Shown: in pieces, positions 1-8,501 of the stretch
Layout of the letters: each line of letters opens with the position of its first letter
Position numbering within the stretch: the first letter of the stretch is position 1
Assembly: GCA_938003885.1 (NCBI GenBank)
Contig: CALKWT010000195.1
Location: 1 to 26,336 of the forward strand
DNA length: 26,336 nucleotides
Source: an uncultured Balneolaceae bacterium
GTDB taxonomy: Bacteria; Bacteroidota; Rhodothermia; Balneolales; Balneolaceae
Direction: 5' to 3'
Notes under the pieces: generated by a model
Told to the model about the DNA's origin: nothing
Seen by the model: only the letters and a program-made list of their open reading frames with translations
The model's database searches: none
Program-made: the position numbers and the translations under genes

Positions 1-395
1 TCCCCTGCCACCTCGATCAGTCCGTTCCCAATTCCCAGGCCGATTGCACCCAGCAGCAAAATCCAGAATGCTGAGGGATCCCCTGCAAACGGGGCGGCGG
101 CCAAAAAAAGCGTAGTTCCGATCAGGTGCCCGAAGAATGCACCCACCGTTGCTTTTTTCAATCCTATCTTCTCCAGAAAAGGCCCTACCAGCAGAAGGGA
201 GAGGGCCATCCCCCATAGCACTGCCCCCCCAATATAGCCTACCTGGGCATTGGTTAATATAAATTCGGTTTTCAATTGCTGGAAGATATTGCTGACAAAT
301 ACAAAAGACGCACCCGTTGGAATGATGGCCAGACACATCCCGACAAAGAGCCTCCGGGGATTGACAGATGCTGAGTGATTTGAAGAGAGATTCAT
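1..395 (-). CDS. MFS sugar-type transporter, N-terminal part (runs off left edge)
   Basis: An open frame starts with ATG at 395 and continues without a stop to the window edge, giving the first ~131 residues. Four hydrophobic segments are visible (roughly residues 17-36, 50-70, 80-98 and 105-130). The loop between the second and third segments carries a basic stretch (EKIGLKK) like the loop 2-3 region of major facilitator proteins. The end reads GLGIGNGLIEVAG, which resembles the Gxx-NGxIE motif of sugar-type MFS permeases, so a monosaccharide substrate is likely but unproven. The leader lacks a Shine-Dalgarno site and is A/T-rich. A strong promoter and LacI-type operator lie directly upstream (460-512), the same arrangement as in front of susC. 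The gene is therefore probably co-regulated with the glycan locus and may import its end-product sugar. The C-terminal two-thirds lie outside the window. Confidence 0.85.
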   Translation of the reverse strand, partial: MNLSSNHSASVNPRRLFVGMCLAIIPTGASFVFVSNIFQQLKTEFILTNAQVGYIGGAVLWGMALSLLLVGPFLEKIGLKKATVGAFFGHLIGTTLFLAAAPFAGDPSAFWILLLGAIGLGIGNGLIEVAG

Positions 396-459
396 TAATA
401 TTTATTTACAAGTTCCGGTTAATCGGGCATTTAACACCTGACAGTTATTATTTAAAATT

Positions 460-473
460 TGTAATCGTTTACA
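460..473 (-). promoter_or_regulatory. LacI-family-type operator of the MFS gene
   Basis: The 14-bp core TGTAATCGTTTACA is a near-palindrome with a central CG; six of seven half-site positions match, and symmetry extends outwards (TTGTAA/TTACAA). LacI-family repressors typically bind this kind of site. It lies 10 nt downstream of the -10 box at 484-489, where a bound repressor would block initiation. The identical core occurs in front of susC at 17465-17478. Confidence 0.7.
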
Positions 474-483
474 ATTAATCGCC

Positions 484-512
484 ATTCTACTTATTAAAAT
501 GGATGATGTCAA
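484..512 (-). promoter_or_regulatory. Sigma70-like promoter of the MFS gene
   Basis: Read on the minus strand, TTGACA (507-512) is followed by a 17-bp spacer and TAGAAT (484-489), close to the sigma70 consensus (6/6 and 5/6). It starts right after the terminator at 531-571 and ends 10 nt before the operator at 460-473, leaving a leader of ~80 nt before the MFS start codon. Confidence 0.65.
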
Positions 513-530
513 GCCTAATCGACAAGTAGC

Positions 531-571
531 AAAAAAATAATGGAGGGGCACTTTTAAGTGAATCCCCTCCA
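531..571 (-). terminator. Intrinsic terminator separating the enzyme operon from the MFS gene
   Basis: Arms TGGAGGGG (541-548) and CCCCTCCA (564-571) pair perfectly. An inner helix CACTT/AAGTG (549-553, 556-560) closes a two-base loop, with an AAT bulge between the helices. On the minus strand the hairpin is followed by TTATTTTTTTGC, a classic U tract. The plus strand has no such tract, so termination is directional. It lies ~400 nt past the stop of the BNR gene at 980, which implies either a long 3' untranslated region or another short transcript in between. Confidence 0.75.
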
Positions 572-803
572 CATTCGATTAAAGAAACATTGTCAAAAAT
601 GCTACGTCAACTATCACTCCATCTGCCGATCCATTGTCAGCAATTTGGACGAACCGGTGTTCAGGACAGAGGAAGAAAGAGTTGGCATGAAGCCGGTCGT
701 TCCGATTCACTGGTTTAGGGTACCGCCCGGGTGCCCTATATTTCAAAAATCCATTCACACCATTTTGTGTTGATTTTTTGAAACAGTGAAGAGTGAGTGA
801 AAA

Positions 804-844
804 TTATGCACCGGAGAGCAGAAATGCCTCGTCATGGTGCATAA
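804..844. other. Two-helix hairpin with GAAA tetraloop; possible terminator or structured RNA
   Basis: Perfect 9-bp arms TTATGCACC (804-812) and GGTGCATAA (836-844) enclose a second helix, GAGAGCA against TGCCTC with one bulged A, capped by GAAA when read on the plus strand. GAAA is a stable GNRA tetraloop. On the minus strand the structure is followed by TTTTCACTC and lies 136 nt beyond the stop of the BNR gene, so it could be a weak terminator for that gene. The plus-strand tetraloop leaves a small structured RNA open. Confidence 0.4.
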
Positions 845-979
845 GGTAGGAATGTGTATAAAGCATTTCGAATTGGCTCATCCGATAACCGCCTCCGAAT
901 GGTTTAGATATAACCAACAGGGGTGGAAAAGAGCAATTCTGTCACACCGTTTTAAAAAGTATGGTATCTGTTGATTGGT

Positions 980-2158
980 TCAGTTATCCTCAAAAATAAT
1001 TCTGAAGTAGTATAGATCCGCCTGTTCGCTGCCATCTATTGTGGCACGCTCTGTAAAAACCACCAGGTACTCATGATCGTTGATTGGTGCGATAGTCGGG
1101 TAACCGTAAAACGACTGGTTTAGCGGCCGGGAATCTGTCCCCCGGGCCCAGGGCCGCTTCAGTTCATGCTCAAATTTCCAGTTGCCAGCCTGGCCATATA
1201 CTTCCTCCGGACGGGCACTAAAGATAAAAATGCTGTTCTCGGAATGATCCCTGGAATATCTGTCGCTGGTTAAAGCGATAAGCAAGTCTCTTTTTTCGTC
1301 GTAGATCAACTGGGGTGCTGCAGCCCAATGATCTGGTGGTATGTTGGAATATTCAGGTTCTGACCAGCTTTTTCCATTGTCATGGCTTTCAATCTGCAGT
1401 AACTGATGGTTTGCCTCCACGCGGTTATCCCTGATCAGTGCAATCATTTTATTATCACCCGTCCAGGCTCCGGCTATTTCAGTCAGATCTTTTTCATCAT
1501 CTTCTTTTACAAAACTCAGTTCATCCCATACACTGCCATCCTCACTGTAGGTGATGTAAATAGACTGATTTCCATATCCAAGGATAGCATATCGGTTGAT
1601 GTCTTCATTATAAAACATTTGGCTTGTGCCCCATACTCCAAACTGCGGATCGGGCAGTTCAGGTGCCGACCAGCTCTCCGATGTGAGCGGTCCGTTCCAG
1701 GTTTCTCCATCATCATCACTATATAAAAAATACCGGCCTTCCGTGATGTGGTTCCCATCAATAATATCCATATGGCGAAAAAATATGACGATTCTGCCAT
1801 CACGGGTTATTCCGCCATGGATATTCCGGTCATCGTACCTGTGGCTGTTATAAATGGTCTCCACCTCTCCCCACGTATCACTGTCAGGATCGTATGTGAT
1901 TTTTGCTATATAGCCATTTGTCCCTATATGATGTCCTTCAGATCCCGGATCTCTTCTGAAGATCAGCATCAACTTGCCATCACTTTTTTGAACCAGAAAC
2001 CCTTCAGAATTATGGTCATCCGAGAAAAGGGCCGGTTTTATATCCGATACCCTAAATGTCCGGCCTGAAGCATCATCTGCGGTTTCAGTATTGCAGGCTG
2101 CAATCAGTGCCAGGGTTATGAATAAAATCAGTACAAACGTGTAAGAACGGTTAATCAT
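980..2158 (-). CDS. BNR/Asp-box sialidase-like lipoprotein (392 aa)
   Basis: A signal peptide ends in a lipobox, LIAAC, with the lipidated cysteine at residue 22, so the protein should be an outer-envelope or surface lipoprotein. Asp-box motifs are seen at ~147-154 (SDDDGETW), ~205-211 (SEDGSVW, degenerate) and ~258-265 (SHDNGKSW), spaced as in a six-bladed sialidase-type propeller. The segment DDRNIHGGI at ~109-117 resembles the catalytic-side loop of such exo-enzymes. I do not see the sialidase Arg triad or FRIP motif, so true sialidase activity should not be assumed; an exo-glycosidase or lyase on another sugar is possible. ATG at 2158 overlaps the end of the PafA-like gene by 8 nt, which suggests translational coupling. 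It is the last gene of the enzyme cluster. Confidence 0.85.
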   Translation of the reverse strand: MINRSYTFVLILFITLALIAACNTETADDASGRTFRVSDIKPALFSDDHNSEGFLVQKSDGKLMLIFRRDPGSEGHHIGTNGYIAKITYDPDSDTWGEVETIYNSHRYDDRNIHGGITRDGRIVIFFRHMDIIDGNHITEGRYFLYSDDDGETWNGPLTSESWSAPELPDPQFGVWGTSQMFYNEDINRYAILGYGNQSIYITYSEDGSVWDELSFVKEDDEKDLTEIAGAWTGDNKMIALIRDNRVEANHQLLQIESHDNGKSWSEPEYSNIPPDHWAAAPQLIYDEKRDLLIALTSDRYSRDHSENSIFIFSARPEEVYGQAGNWKFEHELKRPWARGTDSRPLNQSFYGYPTIAPINDHEYLVVFTERATIDGSEQADLYYFRIIFEDN

Positions 2159-3809
2159 GAAAAAAGTCGTTTAATGGTTTTCCGGTATTTCCGCTGGGAA
2201 ACGGAGATTTCAAAAATGTGGCCACCGTGGAGGCAAAATCAGTCACCGTTGTGGGGTACGCCGATGTACCAGCCGGCACTTTCCACCCTAACCAATGCAT
2301 GGGAGCATGAGTGTCATATCCCCAGGGTGACCCGTGACCTGTTCCAGTAGATCCCCCGCTGGGATACCTGTTCGGTTCGAGCCAGACTTTAACATCCCCC
2401 GAGCGAACAGTATTATAACCGTTTTGAATACGCTTCAGGATGTCCCGGCTGAAATCTGAATAAGCGAGGGTCTCGGCATCCACAGCTCCTGCAATCCCTT
2501 CAAATCCAGTTACAAACCGGGCAATATCACGCTGAACTTCGCCAAGACCCAGATTTTGTGAGCGGATGTAATCCCGGTCAAAAAAGAGTTCATAAGAACC
2601 GGCGTTAATAATGAAATCCTGCCCGTATGTCGATTCTGCATACTGACGCAATTTCTGCTCGTTTTCGGCTGAAAAGTTAATCCGTACAGAAGGGATGCGC
2701 TGATCGGCCAGATATTCAGGCACATGAATAGCCCCGTGATCGGAGGTGAGGAATACGAGTACCTGATCCATGCCGATTTTCTCATCGAGGTAGTCAAAGA
2801 GCTCTCCCAGATACTGATCTAACCGGATAAATGCATCCTGAGCTTCTTTTGAAGCCCCTCCATACCTGTGCCCCACCGCATCCATGACAGAAAAAGAGAT
2901 AGCAAGAATGTCTGTCACATCTCTCTGCCCCAGTTTTTCTCCCTCAATCGCAGCAATGGCCAGCTCTTTGAGATGCTTATCACTAAATGGCGTGGAGGAT
3001 AACAGATCCGGCCCATGGCCGTGCTCTTCAACAAGCCGGGGGAGATCATGTGGAAAGACCGGTGCCTCTTCGCCTCTGATCAGCCCTTCGTACGCGTTAT
3101 TATCCTCTATACTTTCAATGTACGTTTCAATCGGATAGAGGGTTTCCCACGGTTGGCTTAAATATTCCTGCGCAAGATTTCTCTCATTAAACTCAACCAG
3201 CCAGCCGGGCAGTGCATCCATGTAAAAGGTACTTGTAATATAATTCCCAGTATTCCCGTCATACCAGTACGCATCCCCGGTATGACCCGCAGGTAAAATA
3301 GCCCCTCTGTCTTTTCGGGAGATACCTACGACTTTTGCACGATTATTGGTATGCAGCCGCAGCTCATCCCCTACCGTGGTTGTCAGCAAATTACCCGGAC
3401 CCTTGTTCCCGCTGCTGTTTTCATCCCCCCCGACAGCTTCGTATCCAGGCACCTCAATAACATTAATACTTCTATCCAGCTCGCGCACATGCCAGGTGTT
3501 TCCAATCCCACCGTGACCCGAGGGCGTGGTTCCCGACCAAACCGAAGCATGTCCCGGACCGGTGCTTGTGGGCATATAATTAAATTGGGCATTTGTGAAC
3601 GTGAACCCTTCATTCACGAGGCGCTTAAACCCATTCTCACCCAGATGATTCCAGAATCTAGCAATATAATCGGGCCTCATCTGGTCCACCATAATCCCCA
3701 CCACAAGTGAGGGTGTTTCATTGTATTCAGTTTCTGCTTCCGCTGATTCCACAGATTCCGCCGGAGCATGGAGAGTAAAAAATAGAAGAAAAGAGAATAA
3801 GAGATGCAT
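2151..3809 (-). CDS. PafA-type alkaline phosphatase (552 aa)
   Basis: A secreted alkaline-phosphatase-superfamily phosphomonoesterase. A short signal peptide (residues ~2-17) precedes the catalytic domain. Zinc ligand D42 lies in VDQMRPDY. The likely nucleophile is T83 in PTSTGPGHAS; a threonine here, not Cys/Ser, separates it from sulfatases. N104, K166 and R168 (in RKDRG) match N100, K162 and R164 of the Elizabethkingia enzyme PafA with a constant offset of four. D310 and H314 (SVMDAVGH), D357 and H358 (SDHG) and a late histidine in GTGHGSPWGYDTH complete the two-metal site. The retained K/R pair predicts monoester rather than diester specificity. It would release phosphate in the periplasm, perhaps from phosphorylated sugars cut by its neighbours. 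It overlaps the downstream BNR gene and is separated from the upstream phosphoesterase by 292 bases. Confidence 0.92.
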   Translation of the reverse strand: MHLLFSFLLFFTLHAPAESVESAEAETEYNETPSLVVGIMVDQMRPDYIARFWNHLGENGFKRLVNEGFTFTNAQFNYMPTSTGPGHASVWSGTTPSGHGGIGNTWHVRELDRSINVIEVPGYEAVGGDENSSGNKGPGNLLTTTVGDELRLHTNNRAKVVGISRKDRGAILPAGHTGDAYWYDGNTGNYITSTFYMDALPGWLVEFNERNLAQEYLSQPWETLYPIETYIESIEDNNAYEGLIRGEEAPVFPHDLPRLVEEHGHGPDLLSSTPFSDKHLKELAIAAIEGEKLGQRDVTDILAISFSVMDAVGHRYGGASKEAQDAFIRLDQYLGELFDYLDEKIGMDQVLVFLTSDHGAIHVPEYLADQRIPSVRINFSAENEQKLRQYAESTYGQDFIINAGSYELFFDRDYIRSQNLGLGEVQRDIARFVTGFEGIAGAVDAETLAYSDFSRDILKRIQNGYNTVRSGDVKVWLEPNRYPSGGSTGTGHGSPWGYDTHAPMHWLGWKVPAGTSAYPTTVTDFASTVATFLKSPFPSGNTGKPLNDFFHD

Positions 3810-3930
3810 TGGATTTAATGTTTAAAGGTTATCTGAATAATTATCTTGGGCTTTGTAAAACCGTTCCTGTACTCACTTCCGCCTTCTCACAAAATCTAAA
3901 TTCCTCAAACAGAGCACGACCCTCCGATTT

Positions 3931-3958
3931 TTTCTATTCGATCTTGCGTTGAAGTCAA
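3931..3958 (-). promoter_or_regulatory. Possible promoter of the PafA-like gene
   Basis: On the minus strand TTGACT (3953-3958), a 16-bp spacer and TAGAAA (3931-3936) give a fair sigma70-like promoter, ~120 nt before the ATG at 3809. It is the best candidate in this gap, but chance matches are common in A/T-rich DNA. No LacI-type operator lies near it. Confidence 0.3.
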
Positions 3959-3988
3959 ACAAAATATCTCATTTTTCAAGAATCTGTT

Positions 3989-4005
3989 TAAAAACCTGGT
4001 TTTTA
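3989..4005. repeat. 17-bp perfect palindrome in the 3810-4101 gap
   Basis: TAAAAACC, a single central T, then GGTTTTTA. The one-base centre makes a stable RNA hairpin unlikely with full pairing, although the outer A/T part could fold as a weak terminator about 100 nt past the stop of the 4102 gene. It could equally be a protein-binding site ~30 bp upstream of the candidate -35 box at 3953-3958. The rest of this 292-base gap shows nothing recognisable. Confidence 0.35.
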
Positions 4006-4101
4006 TAAAGGCAATTTCGTTAAATCCCGATCAAGGATTGTAGTAGCCATCACACGCGTGATAAGTTAATCATCTCGGAGTAACCTGCCCGGGTATTCAC
4101 G

Positions 4102-6042
4102 TTAACGTGCAATCAGTGCTGCTTCAATATCGGAATCGAGTACAACCCACCAGCGGCTGCCGTGTTGGTTATCAAAACCTGTTATCGGCTCGCCATCACA
4201 AGCGCCCTTACGGTTTACTAACCCGTCCTCAGCGATCATTCCGTTCTCATACGGGGCTTCTATTATGCATTCCGGCTTTGTAAATGGCTGCCACGATTCC
4301 CCATTAAAATATCCGGGAATCACACGTTCAGGATCGTTCCCTGCAGCTAACTCAAACTGCAAAACGTATCGATCAGCAACAGCCTCTTCGATATTCCACC
4401 GACGTGTCGCTCTTTCAGGTAGTTTGTGGGGCTGTTTTGCTGTTCCATCCGGTTGACTGTTTTCATAGCCGGTGTCCAATTCCATATTTTTGATTTCACC
4501 CCAGGCCCCGCTGTAAATTCCCGAGTGCACTTGGGTACCGCTCACAATCAGGATATCGGAAACGGTCTGCCCGTTAGCCGGCAACCAGCTGAGGGTTATA
4601 TGCTCCTTCAGATCTATGGTTGTAGCAGGGATCTCCACGCTATAAGGATCCTCGCCAGGTTCCAGGCGTGGATTCCGGTTCAGGTTGGGAGACCAGGGAC
4701 GATGATCCTGAAAAAGATAGTGATATGCCAAACGCATGAGATCTTCCTTGCTCTCCGCCCTGCTGTAGCCCGGCCGCCAGCTGAGTCTGCTGGGTGTTGT
4801 ATCCATCCGGTTAAAGGTGTTATTCACACCTTCGAGGATCCGGGCACGGCTACCGTCATTTGCCACGCATGTTTGAGTACGGTAGGAAGCATGCAGATCC
4901 AATACTGTTCGGGTACCTGCTGGTATTGAATTGGGATAGACAATGCGTTCACATCTGTTTATAGTCCGACTAAAACGATCCATCAGAACCCATTCCGGAT
5001 CTTCTAGCTCTTTGGCCGTTGCGTCATTGGATGTGACCCCATGCGATGCGAAATAGGAGTGGTAGTCCACCCTCTCCTTATCATATAGTAGAATGGATGC
5101 ATTGACGTCTAGGGCTGCCGAACCATTTTCCATCGTATTTATTTTTTGTTGGATGATATCCTGAACCAGCTCTCTCTCACCATAGCGAAATTCATACCCT
5201 TTATAGGAAGCATTTCCCGTGATAATCTGTGTGTAGATCGGCATTCTGTAATTCCCATCGTCGGGGCTCCAGGATTCTACATTAAAATAGGCTGGTGCCT
5301 CGATCACGGAACGCTGATACATATGCTCATGGCCTTGTACCCAGATTACATCATTTGCAGCGAAAAAAGCACGAATCTCATCCTCTAAGTTATAGAGCAG
5401 ATCACTCCCCTTAGTCCCTTCCACAATCATTTCGCGTGTCTGTCCGTATTTTGCTCCTATCAGGCCGTCGTGGCTGGCAATAAGGATGTGATCCACCTCA
5501 TCCCTGTGTTTGTTAACGACCTCTTTGATCCATCGAAAAGCGATCGGCAAATGGTAATATTTCAGCGCGATAATAAGCACATTCTCACGGATGACATAGT
5601 AATTAAGAAACTCAGCACCCTGCATGTGAAGTGCATCAGACGGGATATACTCTTGCATGCGTTCGATCCACTCCACACGTTTTGCATAACTACGTTCGTG
5701 GTTCCCTATCAGCGGAATAAATTCCATTCCGGCATTTCGAAACGGTTCAGCTACGGAAGTCCACTGGTCGAACTCCAGCGAAGAGCCTTGGTTTGTGAGA
5801 TCCCCAACCGCGATTACCAGATCCACATCGCTCTGCTGAAACTTTTTTAATACCGCCTCCATAGGATGGATAGAAACCTCGGTTCCACTCCCCTGTGTGT
5901 CGGGCAGAAGACCGATTCGCAGCGGAGCTCTTTCTATCTCACCCTGCATACCAAAGGCGGAATATGGTTGACAAAAGCTAACCGAAATAACTGCAATAAA
6001 TAAGAGTAAAATCACGGTCTGAAAAGACTTAATCATGGACAT
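4102..6042 (-). CDS. Secreted calcineurin-like metallophosphoesterase (646 aa)
   Basis: A hydrophobic signal (residues ~8-24) leads into a calcineurin-type phosphoesterase fold. Metal-site motifs are in order: PDTQ (D48, Q50), GDLTNQG (D81), GNHE (N114, H115), SHDG (H191) and GHEH (H238, H240). The first motif is DxQ where the usual form is DxH. The catalytic domain spans ~40-330. The remaining ~300 residues form a less familiar C-terminal part with a beta-rich, fibronectin-like look (HITLSWLPANGQ) that may bind substrate. The substrate is unknown; a phosphomono- or phosphodiester on a glycan is an inference from context. ATG at 6042 overlaps the upstream BNR gene by 14 nt. A second ATG at 6036 (MIKSF) gives an equally good signal peptide. 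Confidence 0.85.
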   Translation of the reverse strand: MSMIKSFQTVILLLFIAVISVSFCQPYSAFGMQGEIERAPLRIGLLPDTQGSGTEVSIHPMEAVLKKFQQSDVDLVIAVGDLTNQGSSLEFDQWTSVAEPFRNAGMEFIPLIGNHERSYAKRVEWIERMQEYIPSDALHMQGAEFLNYYVIRENVLIIALKYYHLPIAFRWIKEVVNKHRDEVDHILIASHDGLIGAKYGQTREMIVEGTKGSDLLYNLEDEIRAFFAANDVIWVQGHEHMYQRSVIEAPAYFNVESWSPDDGNYRMPIYTQIITGNASYKGYEFRYGERELVQDIIQQKINTMENGSAALDVNASILLYDKERVDYHSYFASHGVTSNDATAKELEDPEWVLMDRFSRTINRCERIVYPNSIPAGTRTVLDLHASYRTQTCVANDGSRARILEGVNNTFNRMDTTPSRLSWRPGYSRAESKEDLMRLAYHYLFQDHRPWSPNLNRNPRLEPGEDPYSVEIPATTIDLKEHITLSWLPANGQTVSDILIVSGTQVHSGIYSGAWGEIKNMELDTGYENSQPDGTAKQPHKLPERATRRWNIEEAVADRYVLQFELAAGNDPERVIPGYFNGESWQPFTKPECIIEAPYENGMIAEDGLVNRKGACDGEPITGFDNQHGSRWWVVLDSDIEAALIAR

Positions 6043-8485
6043 CTATGGTTAACGTACTTTCCTTATAGGTTGCAGAAGAGTATTGATCCTCACTGAACAA
6101 AAATTGGCCGGACCGGATAAACTCTTCGTCCAGCTCGATGTGCCGCATGGTTCTCTTGTTATTATGGGTGTATCCCAGATGGATCGTACCATTGTCCGCC
6201 TGAATCAGATAAGGGTAGTCGAAGCGACCCTCCAGATCGGTTTCCACATCCACCCACCAGGGCCATGTTTCGCCCCCATCTTCTGAAATGGAGAGACGAA
6301 GCGGAGAGCGTGGTGCGTGGCTGGTAGGATTGTGAGCCATTAGCAGATTCCCATTCTGCAGCCGGATCATTGCGATCCGTGACCATGGGTTTGGGAGATC
6401 CGTCTCTTCAGGGGATGTCCAGGTTCTGCCGTAGTCCGTGGATTGTGTCTTCAATAGCACTCCCTGATTACGCAGATAGGCGATCAGTTCTCCGGGTGAC
6501 AGCTCTGCCACAGCGGCCATAATACCCGGCCCGGGCCACTCTGACTCAACGGAAGGGTAAACTTCCCAGGTTTCGAAACCGTCGTCAGAGATCATAAACC
6601 CTGCCCCGGTCGGAGAGTTCTCACGGTAAACGGGCAGCAGCACCTCTCCATTACTCATCTTTATTGGATTGGTTCCAAACATCCATCCCCACTCTTTTCG
6701 AAGTGTTCGAGGGGTGGACCAGGTTCTTCCCTGATCCTGAGATGTAATCACGTCCAGCGTGGAATCTTCGTGCCCCATCCCCTCGAGTGTTGTATAGAAT
6801 AGGTAGAGAGTACCGTTCTCTTCCCACAAGATCGAATTGTGGATTTCTACAGGATCTTCGCGAGGCAGTACTTCAGGTTCCGACCAACCTTTCTCATCCG
6901 GCTTGTATCTGGACAGAAAGATCCTGCTTGCCGGCCCCCTCCCCCACCTGGTTTCTGAAACAGGACCTTCCAGATGATTCCCATTAAAGGAAAAGAGGAT
7001 CTCACCATCCGGAAGTTCCACCAGAGAGGCTGCATGAACCCCAGTCGGGCTTTTAAGGGAGTCCGCCTTGAAGAGGTCCTGCCGGAGGGCAAACCCGGGG
7101 GAGGGCTCCTTCACCCACTCTTCAGTGAATTGAGCCCATTTGATGGTTCTGTGCCTTTGATCCCGGTCGTTGTAAAAATAGCTGTAGACCACATGAATGG
7201 TTCCGTCCTCCGCCTGAATGGCGGCAGGATAGTGACTCGTGGTGGCATCCTCTCGCATATCTTGCTCGAGCACCCGGGTCCACCTCCAGCTCTTCCCTTC
7301 ATCGTCGGATATCGAAACGGCAAGGCTGTGTCTGCCGCTTTCAACATTATTATACACCATCAGCCAGTTGCCGTTCTGAAGAGTCACCAGATCCAGGCCG
7401 CTCCCCGGGTTCGGCAGGTCTGCGTAACGCACGGGACTCCAGGTCTCCCCGTTGTCCGTCGATCTGCTGGTATGCATCCGCTTGGGCGAAGGGCCGTTGT
7501 TGCGCATATAGGCTACCAGATCCCCGTTGGATGCCTGTGCAAGAGCTGCCTGGATATTGCTGTTTCCTATGATGGGTTCACTGTAGCTCCATGTTTTTCC
7601 TCCATCATCCGTAATGGCCATCAGGGAGTTCCAGAAACCATCGGAGTAGAGCGGGAGAATCATTCTTCCATTTTCCAGAAATACCGGCTTGTTGTAGGTT
7701 TGCCAGCCGATCCTACGCATCAGCGGGTATCCGAGATCTGTTGATTCGTAACTTCCGTCCTCGTTGTAAATTCGGCCGTCACGTACCAGGTGCTTACCTT
7801 CAGCCCGGAAGATCATCTCGCTGGCACGTGCATCAAACCATTCCAGACTGCCGGATACGGTTTCGTCTCCGCTGACAAGTGCACCGACATCCTGGAGGTA
7901 GTCCCGATACTCGTCAACTTTATTTTTTACCGCCTCTACGAACCGATCCCCGGGCTGCATTCCGCGCTCGGTATTGTCACCAGGTTTGACCAGCAGAACG
8001 TCCTGCCACTCCCAGACCGGCGCTCCCTCGTTCAGATAATCAGAACTGATAAGATATCTGGGCAGTGAAGTTTCCCACTGATTGGCAATCACGGTATACC
8101 ACACAAGCCATAGACGCTCCTCAGGATCCACAAACAGTACCGGATTGATATCGGGATACCCCGGTACGTCCGCCAGCTCGAAAGGTTCACTCCACTCCTG
8201 TGTCGTTCCGCTGAACCTGGCGCCACGTATGACAACATCGTCTGCCCAGCGCTCACCGGTTCCCTCGAACCAGGCTGCCATAAGATCTCCGTTAGGAAGT
8301 TCCGTGATGGTTCCTCCATGGGTGTGAAGTTCAATGGGTGCAAAAATCTCGGCGGAACGATAAAACGGTTCGCCGGTGTCAGAAGCTCCTCCCCCCCTGT
8401 CCTCACCCGGTGCGTTCCCGGTGCATGAGTTCAATACAAGGAGTAGAATCAAAACAGAGATTCCGGTAATCAGATCTGATTTCAT
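6029..8485 (-). CDS. Double-domain BNR/Asp-box sialidase-like lipoprotein (818 aa)
   Basis: Two sialidase-like propeller units of ~380-400 residues sit in tandem. Seven Asp boxes are visible, three in the first unit (TDDGGKTW, STDNGETW, SDDEGKSW) and four in the second (SQDQGRTW, SDDGFETW, STDYGRTW, SEDGGETW). Both units end in a similar way (VVYSYFY..RTIKWAQF and LGYTHN..RTMRHIEL), which suggests internal duplication. I chose ATG at 8485 because it begins MKSDLITG and leads directly into a signal peptide with lipobox LNSC (cysteine 21). An in-frame ATG at 8521 would add 12 polar residues before the signal and overlap the upstream gene by 20 nt. No catalytic FRIP motif is seen. Function: probably an envelope-anchored exo-acting carbohydrate enzyme of unknown substrate, coupled to the following phosphoesterase by a 14-nt overlap. 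Confidence 0.83.
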   Translation of the reverse strand: MKSDLITGISVLILLLVLNSCTGNAPGEDRGGGASDTGEPFYRSAEIFAPIELHTHGGTITELPNGDLMAAWFEGTGERWADDVVIRGARFSGTTQEWSEPFELADVPGYPDINPVLFVDPEERLWLVWYTVIANQWETSLPRYLISSDYLNEGAPVWEWQDVLLVKPGDNTERGMQPGDRFVEAVKNKVDEYRDYLQDVGALVSGDETVSGSLEWFDARASEMIFRAEGKHLVRDGRIYNEDGSYESTDLGYPLMRRIGWQTYNKPVFLENGRMILPLYSDGFWNSLMAITDDGGKTWSYSEPIIGNSNIQAALAQASNGDLVAYMRNNGPSPKRMHTSRSTDNGETWSPVRYADLPNPGSGLDLVTLQNGNWLMVYNNVESGRHSLAVSISDDEGKSWRWTRVLEQDMREDATTSHYPAAIQAEDGTIHVVYSYFYNDRDQRHRTIKWAQFTEEWVKEPSPGFALRQDLFKADSLKSPTGVHAASLVELPDGEILFSFNGNHLEGPVSETRWGRGPASRIFLSRYKPDEKGWSEPEVLPREDPVEIHNSILWEENGTLYLFYTTLEGMGHEDSTLDVITSQDQGRTWSTPRTLRKEWGWMFGTNPIKMSNGEVLLPVYRENSPTGAGFMISDDGFETWEVYPSVESEWPGPGIMAAVAELSPGELIAYLRNQGVLLKTQSTDYGRTWTSPEETDLPNPWSRIAMIRLQNGNLLMAHNPTSHAPRSPLRLSISEDGGETWPWWVDVETDLEGRFDYPYLIQADNGTIHLGYTHNNKRTMRHIELDEEFIRSGQFLFSEDQYSSATYKESTLTIDVHD

Positions 8486-8501
8486 AGAAGTGTTATTCTG
8501 T

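Larger units (their letters stand above)
396..979. other. Intergenic region of 584 bases between the BNR gene and the MFS gene
   Basis: From right to left it holds a structured hairpin at 804-844, a stretch of ~230 bases (572-803) with no recognisable element, the terminator at 531-571, and the MFS promoter and operator (460-512). A 71-codon plus-strand frame with a GTG start at 558 begins inside the terminator stem, has no ribosome-binding site and resembles nothing I know, so I do not call it a gene. No tRNA-like or transposon-like ends were seen. Confidence 0.6.

Noticed and set aside
558..773. 71-codon plus-strand frame starting with GTG
   Set aside because: It starts inside the terminator stem, has no ribosome-binding site or promoter and resembles no family known to me.
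980..2158. Calling the BNR proteins true sialidases
   Set aside because: Asp boxes mark the fold only; the FRIP motif and Arg triad were not recognised, and no sialic-acid catabolic genes are present.
2151..3809. Sulfatase as an alternative for the alkaline-phosphatase-fold protein
   Set aside because: Sulfatases need the C/S-x-P-x-R motif; here the nucleophile position is Thr in STGPGH and the PafA K/R pair is present.
4098..4109. 12-bp palindrome CACGTTAACGTG over the stop codon of the 4102 gene
   Set aside because: Short and mostly within coding sequence; expected by chance at this size.
6974..7744. 256-codon plus-strand frame opposite the double BNR gene
   Set aside because: It is antisense to a convincing lipoprotein gene with many Asp boxes, and its translation lacks domain-like features.
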